This document shows, one piece after another, positions 1 through 6,228 of a stretch of DNA of 7,736 bases. This stretch comes from Coriobacteriia bacterium (GTDB taxonomy: Bacteria; Actinomycetota; Coriobacteriia; WRKU01): NCBI GenBank assembly GCA_009784095.1, contig WRDL01000068.1:1-7736 (forward strand), given 5' to 3'. Made by a program: the position numbers and the translations under genes. Position 1 is the stretch's first letter. Each line of letters begins with the position of its first letter. The notes beneath the pieces were generated by a model. It saw nothing but the letters and a program-made list of their open reading frames with translations. It had not been told where the DNA came from and did no database searches.

Positions 1-140
1 TAAAGATTGTTGTTACCATCTTTCAAGATGAAGTCATATTCTTTACCGTGAAAAGAACCATCCCCTAAATCACCGTTAAATATCGAGGTCTCCTTGATAA
101 GACTTACGATTCGCATTCTTACATCATCACTATAAGACAT
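1..140 (-). CDS. Unrecognised protein, 5' part only (left edge cuts it); possible nuclease
   Basis: An open frame begins at an ATG at 138-140 and runs without a stop to the window edge, giving about 46 residues that start MSYSDDVRMRIVSLIKE. It lies 12 bases after the stop of the 129-residue gene on the same strand, with a GGGACTGAG stretch in between as a possible ribosome site, so the two are probably co-transcribed. The segment GKEYDFILKDGNNNL loosely recalls the N-terminal region of PGN_0703-type putative restriction endonucleases, as I remember that family; this is a weak resemblance from memory, not an alignment. No catalytic residues lie in the visible part. The DNA is AT-rich (first 60 bases about 32% GC), unlike the core genes, which suggests transfer. 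Calling it coding rests on the clean frame, spacing and start. Confidence 0.55.
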   Translation of the reverse strand, partial: MSYSDDVRMRIVSLIKETSIFNGDLGDGSFHGKEYDFILKDGNNNL

Positions 141-152
141 CAACTCAGTCCC

Positions 153-542
153 TCAATCCCGTGCCGCTTCACTAGTATGCGGATCAGTGACTATTTCGTC
201 TGAATGAGATGTCTGAGTTAGCTCGCCTGCTTTACTCTCGACCACCTGCTCTCTCAGTTTATAAGGAGCATGACGAGCCGATATCGCTTTACTTCGCATC
301 TGACGAGCTTGCGATGAAGTAATCAACCCAGACCTGCGAAGGTTTCCGATGCTTTTCTTCTCCTCTCGGAGTGTGGTAGTTCTTTGATCTTTGGTTGCAC
401 GCCATGCCGCGTAAAGCTCTGGATCATTGTAGATCTCTGTAGCAGTAAGTCTATCATCCTCATTGACTTTCACTGAGGGCTTCTCTGTGAGTTTGTTGAT
501 GAGAAGAATGTTTATTAAAGTATCTGTCCAATCTCTACTCAT
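153..542 (-). CDS. Hypothetical protein, 129 residues, charged and probably cytoplasmic
   Basis: I do not recognise this family. The ATG at 540-542 is preceded by GAGG at 550-553 with a 7-base spacer, a good ribosome site. The protein has no signal peptide or membrane segment. A short hydrophobic stretch (INILLINKL, near residues 10-18) is followed by an acidic patch, then a strongly basic, helix-prone middle (about residues 48-100, rich in Arg, Lys, Gln and Ser), then a polar acidic tail. The basic middle could bind nucleic acid, but that is inference only. The gene is the first of a probable two-gene minus-strand unit with the partial gene at 1-140. Two sampled 60-base lines are 43% and 48% GC, below the core genes, which fits an accessory or transferred origin. 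A LexA-like palindrome lies 77 bases upstream. Confidence 0.65.
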   Translation of the reverse strand: MSRDWTDTLINILLINKLTEKPSVKVNEDDRLTATEIYNDPELYAAWRATKDQRTTTLREEKKSIGNLRRSGLITSSQARQMRSKAISARHAPYKLREQVVESKAGELTQTSHSDEIVTDPHTSEAARD

Positions 543-580
543 TTACCTGCCTCACAACCTTTCCTGTATTCACTCATTCA

Positions 581-586
581 ATAATA
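581..586 (-). promoter_or_regulatory. Possible -10 box (TATTAT) for the 129-residue gene
   Basis: Read on the minus strand this is TATTAT, one base from the TATAAT consensus, 38 bases before the ATG. No good -35 hexamer stands 17-18 bases upstream (AAATCA at 17), so the call is weak. Confidence 0.3.
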
Positions 587-618
587 ACCGCAAGCTGGAC
601 TTCTGATTTGTAAAGACT

Positions 619-632
619 CGAACAACCGTTCT
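619..632. promoter_or_regulatory. Candidate LexA/SOS box upstream of the accessory genes
   Basis: The sequence CGAACAACCGTTCT matches the symmetric core CGAAC-N4-GTTCG of the Gram-positive/actinobacterial LexA operator at nine of ten core bases. Only the last base differs, and one of the four central positions (a C where a purine is expected) departs from the fuller CGAACRNRYGTTYG form. It lies 77 bases upstream of the 129-residue gene's start and just upstream of where a -35 would be for the TATTAT box, so repression by LexA is plausible. No LexA gene or second box supports it here. Confidence 0.35.
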
Positions 633-801
633 CGCATAAGCATATTTCAATGCCAAACGAGGGGAGTACTTTTTGTTATTAGGTCATTGGGACTGGCGCG
701 GAAAGCGCTTGGGGTATGCGCCCGCGCGGAGTTCCGCAGCCGCGTATCGACTCGCATCTGAGCAAGAGATAATGCGGCGAGGACTGTTTGAGCACGAAGC
801 A

Positions 802-815
802 TACCGCAAGCGGTA
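802..815. repeat. Short perfect inverted repeat, TACCGC-AA-GCGGTA
   Basis: Six-base arms separated by two bases (or five-base arms with a CAAG loop). It lies in the GC-rich gene-free stretch, downstream of the EF-G2 terminator in the direction of transcription. There is no T-run on either side, so it is not a clear terminator; its function is unknown. Confidence 0.4.
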
Positions 816-844
816 AGCCGCGCCTCAGCTGCTCTGCGCCAACG

Positions 845-870
845 AAACAGGGCTCCTTACGGAGCCCTGT
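845..870 (-). terminator. Rho-independent terminator of the EF-G2 gene
   Basis: A perfect 10-bp stem, ACAGGGCTCC (847-856) and GGAGCCCTGT (861-870), closes a four-base loop. On the minus strand the loop reads GUAA, a GNRA-type tetraloop, and the stem is followed by TTCGTT. The T-run is short and interrupted, so termination may be partial. It begins 46 bases after the EF-G2 stop, the expected place. Confidence 0.8.
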
Positions 871-916
871 CGAGTGCGCTGGAACGTTATCGCTCCCGCA
901 AGAGAATTGCGGCGCG

Positions 917-2986
917 CTACTTGTTGGCGGCTTCGCGGGCGGCCTCGTAGTTGGCGATGATCTTTTTCTGCAGATCGCCGGGGACCTGTTCATAGCCCTC
1001 GAGTTTGATCGTGTAGGTGCCGGTGCCATGGCTCAGTGAGCGCAGGTGCGGGCTGTAATGCACGACCTCGGCATACGGTGCGACCGCTTTGATCAGTTGC
1101 ATACCGGCTTCGGGTGCATCCATACCCATGATGCGTCCGCGCAGACCGCTGACGTCTCCCATGACTGCGCCGGCGTAATCATCGGGCACGAGGACCTCAA
1201 GATAGGCCATCGGTTCGAGGATTACCGGCGAAGCTTTCTCGGCGGCCGCCTTGAAGCCGATACGCGCAGCGGTCCGAAACGCCATCTCGTTGCTGTCGAC
1301 GCTGTGATAGCTTCCGTCATAGACCGCGACCTTGACATCTTGGACCGGGTATCCGGCCAGTACGCCGCCAAGCATGGTCTCTTGGACTCCCTTATCGACC
1401 GCGGGGATGAACTGACGCGGGATACGTCCTTGGATGATCTCATCGACGAATTCGTAGCCGTTGTCCTGGTTGGGCTCCAGGCGCAACCAGCAGTCAGCGA
1501 ACTGACCACTGCCACCGGATTGTTTCTTGTGACGGCCTTGCGCTTGAGCGGTCTTGCGGATCGTTTCACGATAGGGGATGCGCAGATCGACCAGCTCGGT
1601 CTCGACGTGGTAACGATCGCGCAAGCGATTCATCAAGACCTCGATGGCAGTATCGCCCAGACCGCTGATAACGGTCTGCTTGGTCTCGTCGTCGCGCGTG
1701 AGTTTGAGCGTCGGGTCCTCATCGATCATCGCTTTGAGCGCCGAACCCAGCTTATCCTCGTCGGCCTTGGTCTTAGCAACCAACGCGACCGGATAGAGCG
1801 GCTCGGGCAGCGGAAGACTCGCGAATTTCACTTTATGACCGGCGGAGAGCGTATCGTTGGTCAGCGTGTTGTTGAGCTTGGAGAGCACCACGATATCGCC
1901 GGCTTTTGCGGATCCGCTGATCGGCTCGGTCTCCTTGCCGACCGCGCGCAGTACCTGAGCCAGACGCGCCTTATCGCCGGTGCGGGTATTGACGATCTCA
2001 CTACCCGGCTTGAGCTCGCCGGTCACGATCTTGACAAAGCTCAAACGACCGACATAGGGGTCGGAGAGCGTCTTGAACACGTGTCCGGAGAACGGCTTGT
2101 TCGCATCGAAAGCGACTTCTTCGTCGTCGAGAGTGCGAAGCGGGGCGTGATCGGACGGGGCGGGGAAGAAGTTCTTGATGCCATGCAGCAAGCTTCTCAC
2201 ACCGCTCATGTTCTCGGCGCTTCCCACGAAGACTGGGACGAGCGCCCCTTTCATCATGGCGGGTTTGATCAAGCTGGCCAGCTCTTCTTTGGTGAACTTC
2301 TCACCGTCGAGAAACTTCAAAAGAAGCTCATCGTCGGCTTCCGCTGTCGCGTCACCGAGCGCTTCGGCTGCCGCCTCGGTCGCCGCGAGGAGATCCTCGG
2401 GGATCTCGGCATCGTGTGTGCCTTTTTCGTCGGTGACGTAGCCCTTCATGCGCACCGCGTCGACGACACCGGTGAATTCATCTTCGGAGCCGATCGGTAC
2501 CTGGATGGGAAGGATGTTCTCGCCATATTTCTCACGCAACTTACGCAGCGTCTCGTCGAAGTTGGCATGCTCCTTATCCATACGATTGATGAAGAACGCC
2601 CTCGGAATCCCCATCTCGCCGGCTATCTTCCAGAGGCGATCGGTCGTGACCTGTGGGCCGCTGACCGCATCGATGACGAAGAGTGCCGCTTCGGCAGCCT
2701 CCATGCCGGCGATCGAGTCGCCGATGAAATCGGCGTATCCGGGGGTATCGATAATGTTGATGGTAGCTTCTTTGAAATTAAGAGGAGCAAGTGAGAGATT
2801 GATCGAGTACTTACGCTTCATTTCCTCCGCGTCGTAGTCGAGGATACTCTGTCCTGCGTCGACGCTTCCCAGTCGATTGGTCACTCCGCTCATGAACAGC
2901 ATCGCTTCAGCGAGTGACGTCTTCCCCGCACCGCCGTGTCCAACCAAAACGACGTTGCGGATGTTTTCAATGCCAGATGAACCCAT
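917..2986 (-). CDS. fusA2: Elongation factor G-like translational GTPase (EF-G2 type)
   Basis: A 689-residue protein with the full EF-G plan: GTPase domain (about 1-270), beta-barrel domain II (about 290-380), domain III, domain IV starting near the KKQSGGSGQF segment (about 487-496), and a C-terminal domain V ending near LEGYEQVPGDLQ. GTP-binding motifs visible are GHGGAGKT (16-23), DTPGY (80-84), NRMD (134-137) and GSA (255-257). The motif variants place it in the EF-G-like/EF-G2 branch, resembling mycobacterial FusA2, rather than with the housekeeping EF-G. The usual DTPGH histidine is a tyrosine here, and the switch I threonine of canonical EF-G is not preserved. It would act in the cytoplasm on ribosomes, but the role of this branch is not well defined. 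I chose the ATG at 2984-2986 because AGGAGG lies 10 bases upstream; an in-frame ATG 13 codons earlier has no ribosome site. The gene is divergent from ppx and ends at a clear terminator. Confidence 0.93.
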   Translation of the reverse strand: MGSSGIENIRNVVLVGHGGAGKTSLAEAMLFMSGVTNRLGSVDAGQSILDYDAEEMKRKYSINLSLAPLNFKEATINIIDTPGYADFIGDSIAGMEAAEAALFVIDAVSGPQVTTDRLWKIAGEMGIPRAFFINRMDKEHANFDETLRKLREKYGENILPIQVPIGSEDEFTGVVDAVRMKGYVTDEKGTHDAEIPEDLLAATEAAAEALGDATAEADDELLLKFLDGEKFTKEELASLIKPAMMKGALVPVFVGSAENMSGVRSLLHGIKNFFPAPSDHAPLRTLDDEEVAFDANKPFSGHVFKTLSDPYVGRLSFVKIVTGELKPGSEIVNTRTGDKARLAQVLRAVGKETEPISGSAKAGDIVVLSKLNNTLTNDTLSAGHKVKFASLPLPEPLYPVALVAKTKADEDKLGSALKAMIDEDPTLKLTRDDETKQTVISGLGDTAIEVLMNRLRDRYHVETELVDLRIPYRETIRKTAQAQGRHKKQSGGSGQFADCWLRLEPNQDNGYEFVDEIIQGRIPRQFIPAVDKGVQETMLGGVLAGYPVQDVKVAVYDGSYHSVDSNEMAFRTAARIGFKAAAEKASPVILEPMAYLEVLVPDDYAGAVMGDVSGLRGRIMGMDAPEAGMQLIKAVAPYAEVVHYSPHLRSLSHGTGTYTIKLEGYEQVPGDLQKKIIANYEAAREAANK

Positions 2987-2996
2987 AGTACGCTCG

Positions 2997-3002
2997 CCTC
3001 CT
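2997..3002 (-). promoter_or_regulatory. Ribosome binding site AGGAGG that fixes the EF-G2 start
   Basis: A perfect AGGAGG on the minus strand, 10 bases before the ATG at 2986. It lies inside the longer open frame that begins at 3025, which argues against that earlier ATG. Confidence 0.8.
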
Positions 3003-3086
3003 CTTTTATCTATGCGCGCACGCATATATTGAGCATATCAAAGACACCTCGCACTACGGCAAGGTGGTTTGTTAACTTCATAACTA

Positions 3087-3119
3087 ATAGTAGCGTACAA
3101 CTACTTGATTCGCTACTAT
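3087..3119. promoter_or_regulatory. Dyad between divergent EF-G2 and ppx units: possible operator
   Basis: Nine-base arms ATAGTAGCG (3087-3095) and CGCTACTAT (3111-3119) are perfect reverse complements, 15 bases apart. A third partial copy, CTACT at 3101-3105, can also pair with AGTAG at 3089-3093, so two alternative hairpins are possible. The right arm overlaps TATAAA (3117-3122), a possible -10 for ppx about 21 bases before its ATG, although no good -35 precedes it. Such an arrangement fits a repressor or activator site in the shared control region. The regulator is unknown, and there is no T-run to make it a terminator. Confidence 0.4.
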
Positions 3120-3131
3120 AAAAGATAAGAG

Positions 3132-3138
3132 AGGGGAG
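3132..3138 (+). promoter_or_regulatory. Ribosome binding site AGGGGAG for ppx
   Basis: Stands five bases before the ATG at 3144. The alternative in-frame GTG at 3138 overlaps this site, so the ATG is the better start. Confidence 0.7.
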
Positions 3139-3143
3139 TGGGA

Positions 3144-4073
3144 ATGCAGGGCATCATAGACATCGGCTCTAACTCCATGCGCCTTTCCATGTACGACACC
3201 GATGCGGGAGATGTCAACCTTCTTTTCACCAAAAAGACCATGGCGTCATTGGCCGCTGATATCGATGAGGAGGGCAATCTGACCCAGGGTGGCATCGATA
3301 AAGCGGTCGAGACGCTGGAAGGGTTCAGTAAGTTCCTTACTAATCTCGATGACCCGCCGGTATCGGTGATCGCCACCGCCAGTCTGCGCAATATCAACAA
3401 CACTCAAGAAGCGATCGCTTCGATCGAGCAAGCGACCGGGTTTCAGATCATTCTACTCAGTGGCACCGAGGAAGCGCACTATGATTTCGAAGCGATACGC
3501 TGGGGTATGCGCCACAGTGAGGTCGCCACGATCGGCGATTTCATCGTAGTCGATATCGGGGGAGGAAGCACCGAGTTGGTGATCTGCAATGACGGACAGA
3601 TCCGCGAAGGAATCTCATTGCCGATCGGCTCGCTCAATCAGTTCATGCGCAAGGTCGATCATCTCATTCCCACGAAGGCGAATCGGTGTGAGATCGAGCA
3701 GATCGTGCTCGAATACCTGACGGACGAGTGGACGACCGTTCCACCGCATGAAGAGGTCATCGTCGTTATCGGTGGGACCGGGCGCGCTGCGCTCAAGCTT
3801 TATAACGCGCATTTCGGGATCGACCACACCAACAACACTATGGAGGTCGATCAGTTGCGTGCGCTCATCAAGACATTCAAACCACGAAAGAAGGAATCGA
3901 TCGTCCGACTTGTGCGACACGCACCCGAGAGGTTGCATTCGCTCCTACCGGGAATGGTCATCTTGCAGACCATCGCCGGGGTGGTCAGCGCGCACAAGAT
4001 CGTGATCAGTAACTGGGGTGTCAGAGAAGGATATCTGATTCACATGATGGGTAAAGGTGAGGATAATGGCTGA
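3144..4073 (+). CDS. ppx: Exopolyphosphatase, Ppx/GppA family (short form)
   Basis: A 309-residue cytoplasmic phosphatase expected to release orthophosphate from the ends of polyphosphate chains; hydrolysis of pppGpp is an alternative in this family. It has the two-lobed actin-like ATPase fold: the first phosphate loop IDIGSNSMRL (residues 5-14), a TASLRN segment near 75, SGTEEA with the likely catalytic glutamate at 109 or 110, and the second phosphate loop DIGGGSTE (137-144), then GGTGRAAL near 208. It lacks the C-terminal HD-type extension of the roughly 500-residue enterobacterial enzyme, matching the short Ppx proteins of actinobacteria. The ATG at 3144 is preferred over the GTG at 3138 because of the ribosome site. 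The stop overlaps the ppk1 start by 8 bases, so synthesis and degradation of polyphosphate are encoded as a coupled pair. No sign of damage. Confidence 0.93.
   Translation: MQGIIDIGSNSMRLSMYDTDAGDVNLLFTKKTMASLAADIDEEGNLTQGGIDKAVETLEGFSKFLTNLDDPPVSVIATASLRNINNTQEAIASIEQATGFQIILLSGTEEAHYDFEAIRWGMRHSEVATIGDFIVVDIGGGSTELVICNDGQIREGISLPIGSLNQFMRKVDHLIPTKANRCEIEQIVLEYLTDEWTTVPPHEEVIVVIGGTGRAALKLYNAHFGIDHTNNTMEVDQLRALIKTFKPRKKESIVRLVRHAPERLHSLLPGMVILQTIAGVVSAHKIVISNWGVREGYLIHMMGKGEDNG
4053..4062 (+). promoter_or_regulatory. Ribosome binding site for ppk1, inside the end of ppx
   Basis: AAAGGTGAGG lies just upstream of the ATG at 4066-4068 and within ppx coding sequence. The in-frame GTG at 4057 falls inside this site, so it is unlikely to be the start. 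Confidence 0.6.
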
Positions 4074-6228
4074 GAAGAACTCAAGGATCCGCAAAGCGCT
4101 CGAGCACACCGACATCTCGTCGGTCGAAGCCGGCTATGGCACCGATGCCGAAGAGAAGGCGACGCGCAAAGCCGCCGAAGAGCGGATGCGTAAACTCCGC
4201 AGTAACTATATGCTCAACCGTGAGCTGTCCTGGCTCAAATTCAACGAGCGCGTGCTCGAAGAGGCATTCGACGAGAAGAATCCCCTGCTTGAAAGGCTAC
4301 GTTTCATCTCGATCTTCGGTACGAATCTCGATGAGTTCTTCATGGTGCGGATCGGTTCACTGCTCGATATCCAGCTTATGAGGCCAAAGCTGGTCGACTC
4401 GAAGACCGGTTGGACATTCGACGAGCAATTCTCGCACGTCTACGACGCGGTGCGCCCCCTATATAAGAGGCGCGATGAGGCCTATGAGCTCGTCGAGGCT
4501 GCGTTACGCAAGAATGGGGTCTACAACCTCGAACTCGAGGACCTGACCAAGGATGATCACGCGTTCATCAGGAAATTCTACGACACCGCGATCGCGCCGG
4601 TGCTCTCGCCACAGGTGGTCGACGCGCATCATCCTTTCCCGCATCTCATCAATAAGAAACCCTATGTGGTCGCTTGGCTCAAACACGACAATCATACGAT
4701 GCTCGGGTTAGTGCCACTTCCTGACGATATCCCCTATACCGTCTTTCTCCCTTCCGGTGGTGAGACGGTGCGCTACATCCGTCTTTCACGCATCATCTTA
4801 TCGTTTCTGTCAGAGACTTTCCCGAACTTCAAAGTGCTCGACAGCAACCTCATATGCGTGACGCGCAACGCCGATATCGATCCCACTCAGGAAGGGTACG
4901 ACGTCGATGAGGATATTCGCTATCGCATGAAGCGTCTGCTCAAGCGTCGTCAACGTCTCGCTCCGGTGCGCCTGGACTGCATCAAGCCGCTCAGCCCGGC
5001 GCTTGAGGAATACCTGCTTACCAAGCTGGGTATCACCAAAGACGTGGTGTTCTACTCGAAGACCCCTCTGGTCATGAACTATGTGGGAGGGTTGACCAAG
5101 CATATTCCCGAGCAAAAGGCCGCGCTGATGCTCTATACCCCGTTCGATCCGGTACACACACCGAAGCTGCCCGAAGGCATGTGCTATCTCGAATACGTGA
5201 GTGAGAACGATGTTCTGCTGTCGTATCCGTATGAGTCGATGGACTTTCTACTCAACCTGATCAAGGAAGCCGCTGAAGATCCCAGCGTGCTCTCGATCCG
5301 CATCACGATCTATCGTCTCTCGTCAAAAAGCAAACTGGTCGACTATCTGTCACGCGCAGCCGAGAACGGTAAGGATGTCTCGGTGCTCATGGAGTTGCGC
5401 GCGCGCTTCGACGAGGAGAACAACATCAATTGGTCCGAACGGCTTGAGGACGCAGGATGCCAGGTATCCTACGGGCTTGACAGCTACAAGGTACACTCGA
5501 AGCTCTGCCTGATCACGCGTCGCATCGGGACCGAACTTGCCTATATCACCCATATCGGGACCGGTAACTTCAATGAGACGACCGCGCGGCTCTATACCGA
5601 TCTGTCGCTTCTGACCGCCGACAAAGAGATCGGAAGCGATGCCGCCGAGGTGTTCCGCAACGTCGGTGTGAACTACACCGACGCGCGCTATCGTCGTCTG
5701 TGGGCCAGTCCGGCCACCATGAGGATGAACATCATCAAGGCGATCGAGGATCAGATCGACCGCGGCAAGAAAGGGCGAATCATCATCAAGATCAACGCGC
5801 TGACCGACAGCGAGTTGATCGACGCGCTGGTCCGTGCTTCGCAGGCCGGGGTCAAGATCGATATGATCATACGCGGTATCTGTTGCATGAAACCGGGCGT
5901 CAAAGGTTTCACCGAGAACATCCGGATCATCTCCATCATCGGTCGCTTCCTTGAGCATTCGCGTATCTACTGGTTCGGTGAGAAGGATCCAGTCGTATAC
6001 TTGAGCAGCGCTGATTTTATGACGCGCAATCTGGATTCGCGTGTTGAGATAGCCGGACCGATCGATAACGAGGATCTACGCGCGAAGGTACGCCGCGACC
6101 TCGACCTCATGTTGGGCGAGCAGACCCGTCGTTGGGAGATGGAGCCGGAGGGCACCTACTGCTTGCTGCCAACCAGCGGCGAGGTGATCGACTCGCAAAA
6201 ATTCCAATTGGAGGTAGCACGTGACTGA
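4066..6228 (+). CDS. ppk1: Polyphosphate kinase PPK1
   Basis: A 720-residue enzyme that reversibly transfers the gamma phosphate of ATP onto polyphosphate through a phosphohistidine. The order of domains is: a charged N-terminal extension of about 48 residues, the N domain opening with LNRELSWLKFNERVLEEA (from residue 50) and FGTNLDEFFMVR, the H domain with HHPFPHLINKKPY, and two phospholipase-D-like C domains. The two conserved histidines are H477 in KVHSKLCL, corresponding to the autophosphorylated His435 of E. coli PPK, and H631 in LEHSRIYWF, corresponding to His592; their spacing (154) is close to that in E. coli (157). The TGNFNE and SSADFMTRNLDSR segments complete the active site. The extension before the N domain is longer than in E. 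coli by about 40 residues. Translation is likely coupled to ppx (8-base overlap) and to the next gene (8-base overlap). Confidence 0.97.
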   Translation: MAEKNSRIRKALEHTDISSVEAGYGTDAEEKATRKAAEERMRKLRSNYMLNRELSWLKFNERVLEEAFDEKNPLLERLRFISIFGTNLDEFFMVRIGSLLDIQLMRPKLVDSKTGWTFDEQFSHVYDAVRPLYKRRDEAYELVEAALRKNGVYNLELEDLTKDDHAFIRKFYDTAIAPVLSPQVVDAHHPFPHLINKKPYVVAWLKHDNHTMLGLVPLPDDIPYTVFLPSGGETVRYIRLSRIILSFLSETFPNFKVLDSNLICVTRNADIDPTQEGYDVDEDIRYRMKRLLKRRQRLAPVRLDCIKPLSPALEEYLLTKLGITKDVVFYSKTPLVMNYVGGLTKHIPEQKAALMLYTPFDPVHTPKLPEGMCYLEYVSENDVLLSYPYESMDFLLNLIKEAAEDPSVLSIRITIYRLSSKSKLVDYLSRAAENGKDVSVLMELRARFDEENNINWSERLEDAGCQVSYGLDSYKVHSKLCLITRRIGTELAYITHIGTGNFNETTARLYTDLSLLTADKEIGSDAAEVFRNVGVNYTDARYRRLWASPATMRMNIIKAIEDQIDRGKKGRIIIKINALTDSELIDALVRASQAGVKIDMIIRGICCMKPGVKGFTENIRIISIIGRFLEHSRIYWFGEKDPVVYLSSADFMTRNLDSRVEIAGPIDNEDLRAKVRRDLDLMLGEQTRRWEMEPEGTYCLLPTSGEVIDSQKFQLEVARD
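6210..6214 (+). promoter_or_regulatory. Ribosome binding site GGAGG for the alpha/beta hydrolase
   Basis: GGAGG stands six bases before the GTG at 6221, inside the last codons of ppk1. This supports a GTG start, which otherwise would be less favoured than an ATG. Confidence 0.8.

Larger units (their letters stand above)
543..846. other. Gene-free junction between AT-rich accessory DNA and GC-rich core DNA
   Basis: No open frame here has a ribosome site or protein-like composition. Positions 543 to about 690 are AT-rich and would hold the promoter of the minus-strand 129-residue gene, including a TATTAT box and an SOS-box-like palindrome. From about 692 the sequence changes abruptly to GC-rich (721-780 is about 63% GC) and contains several short inverted repeats, such as GCGGA-GT-TCCGC and the perfect 14-base TACCGCAAGCGGTA at 802-815. 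The GC-rich part could be the remnant of a gene, a dispersed extragenic repeat, or the edge of an insertion; the sequence alone does not decide. Confidence 0.5.

Noticed and set aside
610..634. T-loop-like TTCGAGTC on the minus strand, suggesting a tRNA or attachment site
   Set aside because: The flanks do not pair as a T stem and no acceptor or anticodon arm can be built; the bases are better explained as part of the SOS-like palindrome.
647..802. Minus-strand 51-codon frame starting at the ATG at 802
   Set aside because: It has no ribosome site and spans the sharp composition boundary; its Arg/Ser/Pro-rich product looks like noise, although it could be a repeat relic.
679..1029. Minus-strand 116-codon frame overlapping the EF-G2 3' end and terminator
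   Set aside because: It is out of frame with the real gene, runs through the terminator hairpin, and its product is low-complexity.
1046..2794. Long plus-strand open frame (582 codons) opposite the EF-G2 gene
   Set aside because: It lies wholly antisense to a clearly conserved gene; no family or ribosome site is evident. GC-rich codon bias produces such shadows.
2987..3025. Earlier ATG for the EF-G2 gene, adding 13 residues
   Set aside because: There is no ribosome site before it, and the AGGAGG lies inside the added stretch, pointing to the ATG at 2986.
5350..5958. Minus-strand open frame of 202 codons opposite ppk1
   Set aside because: Antisense to the conserved C domains of PPK1, with Asp/His/Val-rich composition typical of a shadow frame.
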